A DNA stretch of 64,000 nucleotides, from contig OW388292.1 in NCBI GenBank assembly GCA_936450465.1, forward strand, positions 26,758,122-26,822,121. Direction: 5' to 3'. The DNA is from Gibbula magus (taxonomy: Eukaryota; Mollusca; Gastropoda; Trochida; Trochidae). This document shows positions 34,846-47,713 of the stretch, one piece after another; position 1 is the first letter of the stretch; every line of letters begins with the position of its first letter. The notes below the pieces were generated by a model. It was not told the DNA's origin, did no database searches, and saw only the letters and a list, made by a program, of their open reading frames with translations. Position numbers and translations under genes: made by a program.

Positions 34846-36800
34846 AGGGGCAGAAGCACGTTTTTTGCAAAATTTATTTTTTCAAATTTCCCATTTATAA
34901 TGATAGTTTATGTCATTTAAACTAACTTTAGAGGGTAAAACATCTTATTACACAAACCAATTATCTGTAGTGGTAAAAACTATGTTGCGTATAAAGCAAA
35001 AATTGCATGGCGGCCATTTTATTGTGAACACAATTTATTATTTTGTATTACAAAAATGATTCCCATGGCTTTACCGAAACATGTACAATCATTTTAAACT
35101 TTATTTTCCGAAGAAAGAAGGATGTTTTACTATTGGTGAAATTATTAGCAGCTCCGACTAAGTCGGAGCTGCTATCAGTTTTTGTGCAGTTTCCATCGCC
35201 GCCGCCGCCGCGTTTTGTATTGGCTATAACTTTTTTCCTTATTAGGTTTTGAGAACTCATATACATAACTTCTTACTTATACCCCTGGGGAATTTTTTTG
35301 ACATGTTCATATTCAAGGTCAAAGGTCAAGGTCACGAGTTCTGAAATCGCTAAAAAAAATCCTTGTAAACACGATAACTTGAAAAATATTTGTACTATCA
35401 GGCTCTTATTTGGTGTACATCAACTATGGAGAAAGGCCAAGATTTGAAAAGGTTTTCGCTAACATCCGTCAAAGGTCAAGGTCATAGCGAGGGCATAACT
35501 TAAGGATGCTTTTGCGAAAATGTCTTATTTCAACTATTAACACTTTGAATCATTACATGATTGTGATACACAATGAAAAGTGATCACTGATTATGTGACC
35601 TTGAATTTTAAAGGTCAAGCTAACGAGATATGGTCATGGTCACCAGTTCTGAAATCACTAAATAACTTCTTTCCAAGGAGGTATCAACACCTCATATACA
35701 TAACTTCTTACTTATGCCCCTGGGGAATTCTTTTGACATGTTCATATTCAAGGTCAAAGGTCAAGGTCACAAGTTCTGAAATTGCTAAAACAATCCTTGT
35801 AAACACGATAACTTGAAATATATTTGTGCTATCAGGCTCTTATTTGGTATATATCAACTATGGAGAAAGGCCAAGATTTGAAAAGGTTTTCGCTAACATC
35901 CGTCAAAGGTCAAGGTCATAGCGAGGTCACAACCTAAGCAGGCTTTTGCGAAAATGTCTTATTTCAACTATTAACACTTTGAATCATTACATGATTGTGA
36001 TACACAATGAAAAGTGATCACTGATTGTGTGACCTTGAATTTTAAAGGTCAAGGTCACGAGATATGGTCATGCTGACTAACTGACTGACTGACTGACTGG
36101 TCACTAAGTAACTTTTTTCCATGAAGATATTAACACCTCAGCTTAATTTCTTTCTTATACACCTGGTGAATGATTTTGACATGTTCACATTCAAGGTCAA
36201 AGGTCAAGGTCATGAGTTCTGAAATCAATACAACAATACTTGTAAACATGATAACTTCAAACTTTTTTGGTGCTATTAGGGTCTTATTTGGTATATATGA
36301 ACTATGGAGAAAGACCAAGATTTGAAAACGTTTTTGCTAAAATCTGTCAAAGGTCAAGGTCACAGTGAGGTCGAAACTTAAGCATGCTTTTGTTAATATG
36401 TCATATTTTAACTATGAACACTTTGAGTCATTGCATGATTATTATACGCGATGAAAAGTGATCATTGATGGTGTGACCTTGAAGGTCAAAGGTCAAGGTC
36501 ATGAGATATTGGTTAAGGCCACGTTAATCCTTTGATCAAATTTTGAAAGAAGAAATAGGTTTTAAGAACAAACTTGTGAAAAGTGACCCCAGTGATGATT
36601 AGTAATAACTCGAATAATGAACAAACTTTTGTTAAAAAGAATTCCCATTTTATTGATGCTGACGAGAAGGCGGAACAGGAAAAGGCGAGACCCTAAGTTT
36701 CGGAGCTGCTCTGCTTTTGCGGTGTCCCGCAAACGCTAATCTAGTTTTTCAAATACATTTCATCAACTTATTTGAGCGAAAAAAACGTGCTACTGCCCCT
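34846..36800. mobile_element. Inner TTAA element of the nest
   Basis: Left end TTAA + AGGGGCAGAAGCACGTTTTT; right end AACGTGCTACTGCCCCT + TTAA. It is interrupted by the tandem-core element at 35147-36744, leaving about 350 bases of its own. Different termini from the outer and the 692-bp elements, but the same target site. Confidence 0.75.
35147..36744 (+). mobile_element. Tandem-core Helitron-like element, AGCAGCT family, copy 2
   Basis: The left end is a perfect palindrome, GCAGCTCCGACT / AAGTCGGAGCTGC. The right end is TTTTGCGGTGTCCCGCAAA, a hairpin followed by CGCTAAT and CTAG. The core has about three units of 430-440 bases, the same as 33051-34650. A short ACTG microsatellite (36075-36100) sits in the second unit. 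It lies inside the TTAA element 34846-36800. Confidence 0.75.
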
Positions 36801-37879
36801 TTAATACGTTCAAACTCACCATATGTGCTGTTTACAATACCAATAAATGCAGTCGGCTTGGATATTCATCCCCAATCACCAAATATATCATAATTACTAG
36901 TTTCCAATTAAAATCGAGTAACATCATTATGCATGTGCAGAAACCGAAACTGCACGTCCCATTTACATGCACAGTAGTTATATGACCTTTTAAACAGTAT
37001 TAAATAAAATTTGTCATTTGTCTGTTGTAGATAACATTCCAAAATTACGTTTGACTCATTGGCGCGCGTCAGTCGCGATGCATTGTCCGGGTTTAGATCA
37101 GAAATCATTATTTTTACCTTCATATAGTCAATATACTAAGTCGACTATCATTAAAATGGTACTTTTCGATAACAGTCGGTACTTCTCGATAATGTAACAC
37201 CATTTATAACGTTTGGAACATGTGACCCCTAACAACACAATGGATGTACCTTTAACATGATATTGCATTTCCAACAACTGTTAAACTCCAGTGTATCTTA
37301 TCGATCATTGTATAATCCCCGGTAACCACAAATGCCATATTATTGTTGCATGTATAAATTATGCTGAACTATATTGTGATTTATTTATATTTAAAGAATC
37401 GATTAATGATGGATATATATACATCAAAATGTTATGTAAAATCGTAAGTGCTTGTTACTGTGTATTATTTCACTGTCAATTGCCCATGGGATTATTCTTC
37501 TAACGTATTGATTTAAATCCCAGTTGGTATGTATTTGTCCCTATTGTCTATGTAAATGCAACTATGTATTGATTACCGATTGACGTAACGTAGTAGTCAA
37601 GTAACACACGGTGGGTCATGAGATACCAGGTTTATTAACATGGATGCATTGTAGGTTTCACTGACCTGAGCTGATATTGTACCCCGGACATGGACACGGC
37701 ACTATATACACCAACGATGTTGCAATGTTACTTTAAGATCAATGAAGAACACAAGATGGTACCAGTGTTACCTTCGTAATTTTAATGATATTTATTTTGA
37801 GATGTAGGTTATGAATTAAGACTAATTTGAAGGGTATTCTAGAAGTTTTGTAATACAGGTGACGATTCCGTTGATAAGC

Positions 37880-38112
37880 CTCTTACATTTCAACTTCCCA
37901 ATGCAAGGCATAACTCTTGCAAGTCTCCATTACTGGCTGATTTAGGCCTTGCAGTATTTCCTTAAGAAAGCTGTGCTTTGAAATCCAGGGCCACTATGCA
38001 TTTCTGGTGCAGCGATTCACTATCTTGGCACAACAAAGCGAGGGAAATACCACAAGGCTTAACTCAGCAGACTGGAAAGAGTTATGCCTTGCGTTTGGAA
38101 GTTGCTTACATT
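37880..38112. repeat. Foldback repeat
   Basis: CAACTTCCCAATGCAAGGCA..AACTCTTGC pairs with AAGAGTTATGCCTTGCGTTT..GGAAGTTGC about 170 bases on. A single arm of the same family is at about 50381-50425 (CAACTTCCCTACGCAAGGCA). Confidence 0.6.
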
Positions 38113-38993
38113 TTTGTGCGTGTTTTTTGTAATTATTAATATATAAGTGTAGGTTGGCTTTAACTACTCATACACAGTGTTAGCTGACTACGTTATTCCC
38201 TTTACAATGTCAAACAATATGTATTGCATACATACCAGTTTATTACATCATTCGCTATGATTGAACTTAGGAAAAGGGTCTGTATTATGAAAAATATTGT
38301 GAAAATAAAGAAGTTTATCATCTCCATAGAATGTCTTCTTTAACGTAGTGTTGTATTCGTATTTTAGCGCAGGGTAGTGAAGTACTGTTGGCTGACAGGA
38401 AACCTTTTTACGTTGTTAGTTTAAACATATTTTTATTCATGAAATGAATTGGGATTGGTGAACAAGCTGTGTAGCTAAAATTAACACCGCTACGTTGTTA
38501 TATGAGGCTAACATAAAGTCTGGATAGGTCTAAATGTATGAACTTTGACATTAGAGAATCAACATTACAGAAAAAGGAAAACGCCACACACCATACACTT
38601 GCTAATGCATTGCACTGCAATAACATCACGTTAATACATCATAATTGCTTGTTATATAAACAATGATACTGGCAAGCAAAAGTTCACAAAATTTAATGAA
38701 AAGAAAGCTTGAGAGTTGGGACAACTAAAATTGACTTGAGTTGTTGTGAATTTCCTTGCTCCATTCCAGATCTGCATGGGTGTTCGAGCATGATACTGAC
38801 TATCGTAATCAGAGTGTGATATATACCTGTGGTTGTTGAAAAGCGCTTAACAGGTTAACTCATCAATGGCATGTGTAATCTGCCGGCTGTATATGGGTTA
38901 ATATCGTTTCCGTCATAGGGTTATATGTGTTAGCTTCTAATCCAGTCACTCACACAGCCAGGTGATAAACGAATGGCCAATCTGTAGTCTGGA

Positions 38994-41900
38994 ATGGAGC
39001 GGGTGAAACGTAAGTGTCAGTATTTCGTGTAACATGAGTTTATTTGTAGCTCGATTCTATTGTTGATATATCTATTTTACCCTTTAATACTCAAATCCAA
39101 ATGAGAATACATGCGCTCTTCTCACTCCAATCCGTTGGTGATCAGTTATAAGAAGAAGTTTTGAAGTTGATTATTTGGATCTGGAAAGTGAATGATTTTA
39201 TACTCTCGACTATACCAACATAACATGAACCTAACAATCGGTCTGCAAACAGGGAAGTACTAGGACTAGCCTCGCTTCCACGTTAGTTTATGTGTATATA
39301 GATCGGTGAGTCAACACTGAACAATATGAATATATTTCAATGTTTGTATAAGCTCATGTTCTCCTAAGAGCGCTCAAAACTTTTAATGTATTGACGATGA
39401 ACGAACTTATTGAAATCAGTTTATGACGTAGAGTTCTATAGTTCTAAAACTGATTGTATCCTGTTTTTAATTCGTACTTAGTATTAAACTCATACATGTA
39501 AGTAAGTGTATATCCTAATATAGGATTACATCACCTTATGCAGGTAAACCTAGCCCTCGCTTATCATATAACCTATACATATACATCAGATCAATAATAA
39601 ATCTCAGAAAAGCACAGTTTATTTCTGGTCAGCCTCACACTAATTTATTAAAATTTGAAATAACAGAATGTACAATTCAATTTTACCTTACTGTCATTTT
39701 TCCAGTTTTTTAGTTTCAGGTTGAAATTGAGCTATAATAAATGATATATATATACTATAAATAATGACTGTGCTTATCAGAATGTCTTAGTGATCTCGGG
39801 GTCAGAAACGCATTTAGGACTTTTCATTTCATGGTCATGATTTGGCACAGTTTATTTTCCTGGGTTTTGTATAATGATGAATATTTGTTGTAAATGTTAT
39901 CTAGAATCAAAATATCAGGAGAATAACCGATTGGCCGCAAAGGGGCAAAATCGGAAAAGAGTACTCGAAGAAAGTAGTTGAAATGTAAAGGATCACCCCT
40001 TCAGTTACTGTGCCAATCCTATGCTTCTTGAAGATTTTCTTTTCTTTCTGAATCGTTATTATAAAGTGGTTATATACAATGACATGTAATGGTATATTTG
40101 GTAAGGATATTTAAAAGAAATCAATACAAATTTTTTTAGAGCCATGGGCTCTGTAGCTCATTAGGGTTTATATTGTTTAATGCTGAAGACTAAAATAGAT
40201 TTTTAGGTCATGGCTTGAGGCCCTTATTTGGGGCACCACAAGGTCACCATATTCACAATTTAGAATCCTTATTGGCTAAAGAATATGCACATAATATTAC
40301 AGCCTTCTAGGTCTCTTTGTTTTAGAGGAGAAGAAAAAAAAACATTTTTAGGTCATGGCCTGTGAGGTCTTTATTTCGGGCCCCAGGGTCTCCAAATCTA
40401 CAATTTAGAATCCCCATTAGTTAAAGAGTCTGCACACAATATTACAGCTTTCTAGATACATTTGTTTTGGAGAAGGCGAAAATAGGTTTTTAGGTCATGG
40501 CTTGAGAGGTCACGAAATCTACAATTTAGAATCTCCATTGGCCAAGGAGTCTGCACACAACTTTTCAACTCTCTAGACCTTTTGGAACTGGGGAAGAAGA
40601 TGAAAATAGGTTTTTAAGGATTTGACCCCTGTGACCCCATTTGGGGTCATGGAGTCACGAAATCTACAAGTTAGAATCCCTATTGGCTAAGGAGTCTGCA
40701 CATAAAATTTCAGCTCGGTGGAGTCATTGGTTCTGGAGAAGAAGTCGAAAAAGCGAAAAGTTTACGGACGGACGGACGGACGGACGGACGCCGGACGCCA
40801 TACCATGCCATGAGCCCATCGGGCCTTTCAGGCCTGATGAGCTAAAAATTCAACCGTTACACAACATTGTCACTTTTTAAAATACACGATACTCATAAGT
40901 CTTGTGAAAAGGTTTAACTGTTTAAATATATGTAAAGTCCTTTATGCTTTTAGCTCGCTCTCAGGCGACAGGCGATGACACCGGCGGCATGACACGGTTG
41001 CTATGCGACACACGTGCATCGGAATCATGGCAGCCATCTTTGAAGAGGTTATTGATGTCTTATTACCAACATGACGTCATGAACCAAGCAGTCACGTTTC
41101 TCCAAGACAATGTATGTGGTATTTTCCATATTTAGGCTACCTGTTACCTACTATGTTACCATTGTTAAGCATTTGATATAAGACCATTATAACACCAAAC
41201 CTTTTACAAGTTGATAAAACCTGCCTTTGAGGCATATTTAACGGATATAAATCCCATTTGACACCTGCCATTATCCAGTTTCCTGCAAATAAAGACCTCC
41301 ATTATGTCTCTAATGCCTTAAATGCCTTTTAAGTGTTTCCACTAATCCGATTTTGGTCATTGGAAGCAATCTACTTAAGTGAAGTGTTTTGGACAACAGG
41401 CTTTACATAGGATTCTTTCACATGTTAGGAGAGAAGCCATACATTTCAGCATACTATTTAATTACCGCCTAATAATTGATATCAAATAAAACAAATGTTG
41501 AAATAAATTATGCATATATATAAAATGTTCAATGTATACATATCGAACTACATGTCCTTATATCTTGCAAACACACGTGGGGTGCTGAAATTGCTTTTTC
41601 AAAGGGTTTTTTTTTTACATTTTGTTTCGTATTACGGGTAAGAATTCATGAAATATGGAAATTATGTTAGTACAAGGTGTGGATCAGTCGTTGAGGAAAA
41701 CATCTTGCATTATTGTTTGCATCGTTTCTGTTGCCCATAGGTGTATAGAAATAATTTTACAATGACAATTGTTCGCTTTCATATAAATATACCATCTGTA
41801 GAAAACACGTAGGCCTACTGTACAGGTTTCAGCCATTACACTTTAAAAATGATCTTAGTACTTTCTTTCTGAAAACACTTTTCTAAACTACAAAATGTCG

Positions 41901-44126
41901 AATTTCAGATTCACCGTGCAATCGAGTCAATAAAAACTCCGGAATTATTTCCAGGTTTCCCATGCATATACATTCATGTCGAAGATAAACCAGCAATATT
42001 CGACCTTGACCTCTGGAAGGGCATTCTCCTTGGTCTGAACTTCGAACTCACAGAACCGGAAGGCAACCGACATCTTGATTTGATAGAGGTGAAGGTCACG
42101 GAGAAAGTGACCTTGCCTTTGCTTGGTGGATTTAATAAATTGCTGCATAATATTTTAAGTAAGTACAAATTTAGTTTAGTAGGCTTCTGAAGACATCATG
42201 TATCTCTGTTGTGTCTAGTGTTTATCACTCATGAATTAAATTAGCTTGTATTGTAACGTTTCTTTTGCGGTTGAATGTCACTGAAAAGTGATAAAAAAAA
42301 TCTTACCTTCTCGAAACGTCCTAAAAAAATAACTTTGATCGAAGTCATTTCAACGACTCATTTGTTTAGAAGTTAGTTGTGCTACGAACGTTTCAAACAT
42401 AACCTATCCGATGTTCACAAATATCATATTTACATCCAGTAAACAACCGTTATTATTCCATACATAATTCGATATCATTGTATAATTGACAGTAGAATTT
42501 CCCCCTCCCCTCAGATCTAAGCTACGAGAACGTGAGACTGCTTCTCTACATGGGGGACACGGAGCAAGTCCAGTTGTTGCATGTGGTGAGTGTTTCGGGA
42601 ACCATCTCGCATGTTGGCACTGACCATTTCATTTCCGTTTGAGAAACGATATTTAGTCCACTATGTTATAGGAACACTACAATTTTGGAAGAATGTTAAC
42701 GTCCACCAGTCTTATGAAGGTAAAAATGTCTGTTTCGAACGATTTATTAGATTTTCAGTGATGAAATACGGCATTTATCGGTAAAGATAAAAGCCGTATT
42801 TTCACTGAGTAAAATAACATGTTATTCTACTGCGTGAAAGAACACTTTCGATCGTATGACGTCATCATAACAATAGAATGACGTCATAAGAAGACCGTGT
42901 TAAAGCAAGGGGAGGATGCTCCTTTCATTGTAATAACGTCATTAACATAACTGGTTAAATCTAATAAATAGAACATTTGACATTTCTCGTCGAATACCAA
43001 GTATATCTCATCTCGTGAAGTAGAAATAGTATATTTACACCCGTGGCTACGCCACTCGTGAAAATATGCTTTTCTACTTCACTCGAAGAAATATACATGG
43101 TATTCGACGAGAAATGTCAAATATCCTCTATGTCTTTGCACACAAACTGCTGCCCTCTTATGTTGATACTTCCAATGCAATTTCGGGAACAAGTACCAAC
43201 CCAAATTGCAATAACATTTAACGACTGATTTCTTTAGATAGACTTTGTAAAACAGTTGAATGTGATATACTTTTTTTTATATTTCCGTTTTTGCCTTACA
43301 GGCTTGCATCATACATCATACAACATGTCAGCAATATACAGTACAGTTCATAAATGGAAAACAGTGTACAATACAATATTCCTATATATCCAACTTAGCA
43401 ACAGGTGTAAGGTAGACCAAAACTTTACAAAACTTTGCTCAGTTCCGTTTGATGAGTGAAGGCATCTTGTAATATCACAGTATTTAATGATTTCATTTTT
43501 GACAAAATTGATAAAAGGTACATCTACTTTCCATGAGATGTTGTTTTATCAAGAGGATGATTACATTTATCATTATAATTTTTAAATCCAAAAAAGACAT
43601 TTTCTATAGAAACATTAATTGTTATTTGTACGGTATGGAGCCATTCTGCTACTTAATACCATATTCTTCCTACAATATCACATTTCCAAAAGAGATGTTC
43701 TACAGTTTCTATTTCCTTTTGGCAAAATGAGCAAAGAGGTTAATCAGTATATGTGATATACAGTTTCCAATGATTTGTTTATCTTCTGCACAAAAACATG
43801 ACCAAAAACCAGTTTTACTTCAAAGGCCTTAAAATATTTGATGATGACACGAAACGTTTTCTTATATATACACCAAATAACGTTTTCAGTTGCAGAAACT
43901 GCAGCAGGACGAGGCGGAGATAGTTAACCCGAGTCTAGTTAGGTCGCTGTACGAGCGTCAGCCTGGTCCTATGCAGAGTCTGGGGTTCTACAAGGAGAGG
44001 AACGCGGGAAGGGGCAGAGTGGTTGAATGGAATAGGACACGCGCTGTCTCGGAACAGTTGGACTCCATTAACGTTGTGCTTTTTGGACTTTTTCATAATG
44101 GCGTAGGTCTCGAGACCTATGTCTGA
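38994..44126 (+). CDS. Unrecognised ~243-residue protein, five exons
   Basis: I do not recognise the family. Four exons are well supported: 40954-41111, 41909-42158, 42515-42585 and 43890-44126. They have good AG/GT borders and compatible phases, ending at TGA 44124. A tentative first exon 38994-39009 (MERVK then GTAAGT) has exactly the phase needed but is short. The protein is rich in Leu and charged residues. Visible segments are SWQPSLKRLLMSYYQHDVMN, PCIYIHVEDKPAIFDLDLW, EVKVTEKVTLPLLGGFNKLL, YENVRLLLYMGDTEQVQLL and LQKLQQDEAEIVNPSLVRSL. It looks soluble and globular with alpha/beta content; no signal peptide or membrane helix is seen. The last intron carries foldback repeats. A poly(A) signal is at 44245. 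Upstream exons could be missed among the repeats at 38-40 kb. Confidence 0.7.
40138..40845 (+). mobile_element. Pearl-type tandem-core element, short copy
   Basis: Left end: palindromic AGAGCCATGGGCTCT then GTAGCTCAT. Right end: an ACGG microsatellite, CATGCCATGAGCCCATC, the hairpin GGCCTTTCAGGCC, TGATGAG and CTAA. The core has about four diverged 130-145 base units with ATCTACAATTTAGAATC and GAGTCTGCACA. Same family as 60224-62018. It lies in the first (tentative) intron of the unrecognised gene. Confidence 0.75.
42760..42832 (+). repeat. Short dispersed repeat shared with 50299-50370
   Basis: ATGAAATACGGCATTT..CGTATTTTCACTGAG then AAAATAACATGTTA; the same sequence with scattered changes is at 50299-50370. 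The two halves can pair as an imperfect hairpin. Confidence 0.55.
42975..43122. repeat. Foldback repeat in intron of the 39-44 kb gene
   Basis: ATTTGACATTTCTCGTCGAATACCA has its exact complement ending at 43122. Further in, ATCTCGTGAAGTAGAAA pairs imperfectly with TTTCTACTTCACTCGA. Two CRE-type TGACGTCAT sites lie just upstream (about 42857 and 42880). Confidence 0.75.
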
Positions 44127-47100
44127 CAGGAGGGCCACATTTATGCCTACTAACGAGAATGAATTTAAGTGGAGATACAGATATGGAAACGTGTAGTGTA
44201 TTTTATTTCTATGATATGTTGGTATTCTCCGTGACTGTAAATGAAATAAAAGCCTTTACAGTTGTGGCCTCATTCAGCAAGGCTAGACGCAATTCAAAAA
44301 CGTGACCAAAAACATAACATTAAGAACAACTCTGCATGATTATATATTAAACAGTGAAAACTATTTCATACTATACATGCAATTCCTGGCACTTCCAAAC
44401 TGATTCTGTAATGAAGTGATATAAAAAGAATACTAAACAACGTCCCGTTTAATAACATATTTTTGAAACGAGTGAATGGTTTGGTATTAAACGAGCGAAA
44501 GCAGTAATTTATTTATGACTATCAAGCAATATCAAGCACATGCACTCTATAACATGCACTCATTGGACCCCTCAGTTTCACTTCGCCCCACTTGCAGTTT
44601 GGGATTTATTCACATAAACGTAAGCATGGAGATCCTTGTTAATAAAGACGTGTGTATGTTACTGTAAGATCTCAACATAAGATAGACAGAATACATGTAA
44701 CAGAAATTATCATTTCCCTGCCTCTTTTCCACAGTAGATGTCGGTCCGACGGAACCTTGAGAGCACCACAGCAGGATGTAGTTCAATTACGCGTTCCTGT
44801 CTTTTACAGTAATAACGTCATTTTGTCTTCCTTGCGTTTGCAGTCCATTAATATCAAACGGGGTTGGAGAAACATATTTATATAGTTGTAGCTTTTAGAA
44901 ATATTGTTTCAGAGCGAATGCCCACATCTAACTATTTCGCAATCATGTTTATTGAAACAAGGATTGTGTTTATATTTTAGGAATCATGAAAAAATGTCGA
45001 ATTGAATTGCCTGTAGAAGTATTTTCGAGTTTGATTGATATTATTTTAAGAAATTGATTGTATATAATAATGATTATATGGTATGAAATTATCATGATTG
45101 TAAAATAAAGACAAACATTTGCAATTTATGAAATAATATTCTTTTTTTAGGTCATTTATGTTACGAAATATATGATTCATGGACACTCAAAGAAGCACCT
45201 TTTTCAATCTTGAACTAATAAGTATTGCGTTATCCTTCTGTGACGTCATGCCATTGTCTCTAGTTCTCTATGACGTCGTGATTATCGTATGGTAGTCAAG
45301 GCGTCAGACAGCATGGTAAGAACAAACATGGGAAGGGAACACACTCGTAAAATTAAGGTAACTCTTTGAATACTATCGTTGTCATGCGAAGAGGAACGCA
45401 TCTAAACTTCTGTTAAATAAACAAAAAAGCGCGTATCCGACCATTTTTTTAAAAACAAAACAAGATAAGACGTTTATTGCGTTCTGCGTCTCCACGATGC
45501 GATTTACAACTTCTACACCCAGGGACCAAAAGTTCTTCCCCACCCTGTCATTTTCCATAGACTTACAGGTTAATTAACTGTTGCAAGAATAATTTTCATA
45601 ATTAAAATGTATGTAAAATGGTTATCAAATATATACCAAACGATTGGAAATTACTTCAGCTACATACACATAATTTCCATGTTAGTTTCCGTTGAGTGTC
45701 AAGAAAATTGTCTTCATATAAGCAAAGTATATACATCATACGTCAATACTTTAACATGGCGGCCAATGGGACATTGGTACATGAACTTGTATATACGTTC
45801 TTCAGTCGGATGTCATTTGATGAGTGATCAACATAATGAAGAACGAAATTACGGATGAACAGCTAACATATTTTCAAAGATGTTGGTTGAATTTTACAAC
45901 AATTTGACTTAAACTTAAATTATGAAAAATATGTAAGTCTATGGGAAAAGCTAGGGTGGGGAAGAATTTTTTACCCAAGACTGTAGGATACACTCTCTTG
46001 ATAATAGTAAAGGTCATAGTTTATACCATATATTCGTGTTGGTTCACGACTATTTGATCTAGAGTTTTTGATGTTTGAAATGTTCAGATCTTAGACCATA
46101 GAGAACGATGACATACGATATAAAAAAAAAACTCATATCTTTCATCGATAATGACATTTTTTCCAAGTTAATCGAATCTTTTCAACGTATGATTGGTGTC
46201 TATATTTTGATTAACTTAAAAAACGTAGTCATATATCTCCAATACTGTTAGTAAGGTTCCCGTACAATCAAACTACACATTCTGTTTTTCCTTCAATGAA
46301 CCGTTTTCTGAATTAAAAACCATAAATCCTAATCTTAACATTATCAACATGCGTGTCTTTACAAAGGATAGATTTCGCATGAGACTTGAGATTACGTTAT
46401 CTGTAGTGTTGAATTCCATTCAAGGTTGCCTACATGATCTTTGATTATGTTAATCAGTTGAAAAATTGATATTGTCTATTTCTACAGCATGTAATTTCAA
46501 CCTTTTTTAAATAAACGATAATAGGACATTATTGTCGACACCTCTGCTCTCTTCATGTGTTCTTAATGTAGGAACTATTATGCAACAAAGTTCAATCAAT
46601 TTCGGATCTTTTGAAAAGTCACTTTACTAATGCGGTTTAAGTGTGTTTACCTAAATAAATCATTAAATCGACTCGTTCACAAAGCTCACTATGTTAAAGG
46701 AAGTTTCATATTTGCCATTATCTCATTTTCAATGCCCGTCTCTTTTATTTTAACAAATCCATAACACCCAAAACAAAAAATAAAAGAGACCTATATTTTC
46801 AACGCGATAATGTACGTATGTGTATACACTGTACTGTCATCAATAAAATTGTTGCATAAATTGATGTTTAAAATCATATGTAGTCATTGATTGTTGTACA
46901 CTTGTATTGATGGTGACATTCTGTAATTCAATGCAAACGATATGCCAGTAACCAGAACCAATATTTTCGAAGGCATCTTAGCGCTAAGATAGTCGTTAGT
47001 GCAATACGTTAACATTGACTTACGACTATCTTAGCACTAAGAGAGCTTCGAAAATATGGGGCCAGGACATCGTCTTTTCCAATTACGCTTACAACCTACG

Positions 47101-47698
47101 CCCTTGAATCATAGCTTCACATACCTACGACTTATAATTGTTTTACCAATGAGGTAATATCGATGTGAAATATATCACATGCCCACGTGTATGTACCTAG
47201 CAACCATTTTTATTTTCACTAGTTCTTCGATATTGTCGTATTTCATCCAATGAGTAACAAATAGGTTGTATTACTAACTCTAAATGAGGGCAAACAGTTT
47301 TCAAATTTATGTAATACCGTCCTTTTCAGTACACAAATTCTGAACTCGTTTAGTAATACACATACTTATAACACTGAAATAGGCTAATGGATATGAAAAA
47401 AACAGCGCACCATAGAAGAAACTTTTCGTAGTTTAAAGCGACATATATGCAGGGATAAAATACGTTTCAGATTGATCGTCTTAAATAGTTTAGGGGAACT
47501 GTTGATTGTCATAAACTATAGGGTGATCATGATATTATTAAATCTTAAATATCAAATATTTCATCTGAAAAACACGTATTTTGCTGTCAATATATGGTGT
47601 GAATTATGTGTCAACTTTATTGGGTTTTTTTAAAACTACAAAATAATATTAGCATAATATCATCTTCATGACTATTCTCTAGGTAGTTCGAAGACACC
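44127..47698. other. Intergenic DNA, no gene seen
   Basis: AT-rich with only short random ORFs. It holds the poly(A) signal of the preceding gene (AATAAA, 44245-44250) and a 97-bp hairpin at 46962-47058. TTCTCTAG at 47675-47682 looks like a splice acceptor for the exon that carries the 733-residue ORF, so a promoter and 5' UTR exon probably lie somewhere in this interval. I could not place them. Confidence 0.5.
46962..47058. repeat. 97-bp hairpin MITE-like element
   Basis: ATATTTTCGAAG..ATCTTAGCGCTAAGATAGTCG at the left pairs with CGACTATCTTAGCACTAAGA..CTTCGAAAATAT at the right, around a 27-base loop. A GGGGCCAGGA motif follows, recalling the ends of the element at 32037. Confidence 0.7.
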
Positions 47699-47713
47699 AT
47701 GAAGCGATCGTAA
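47699..47713 (+). promoter_or_regulatory. Four-codon uORF abutting the next start codon
   Basis: ATGAAGCGATCGTAA (MKRS, stop) ends at the base before the main ATG at 47714. Zero spacing between the uORF stop and the main start suggests either leaky scanning or tight regulation of the downstream frame. Whether it is translated is unknown. Confidence 0.6.

Larger units (their letters stand above)
34804..37251. mobile_element. Outer TTAA element of a triple nest
   Basis: TTAA then AGGTGCATCCATTGTGTT at the left, and AACACAATGGATGTACCT then TTAA at the right, i.e. an 18-bp terminal inverted repeat with one mismatch and TTAA on both sides. It is filled by the next element at 34846-36800, so its own sequence is only about 490 bases. 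Confidence 0.75.
27854..38993. other. Repeat-rich gene desert
   Basis: About 11 kb with no exon I can support. It is dominated by three tandem-core elements, two TTAA-flanked elements (one nested), a second copy of the 692-bp TTAA element, foldbacks and a C-homopolymer. The remainder (27.9-29.3, 31.5-33.0 and 37.3-39.0 kb) is AT-rich with only short random ORFs. Confidence 0.6.

Noticed and set aside
33170..36700. Short ORFs inside the tandem-core elements
   Set aside because: They recur only because the repeat unit recurs. None is long or conserved between units as protein.
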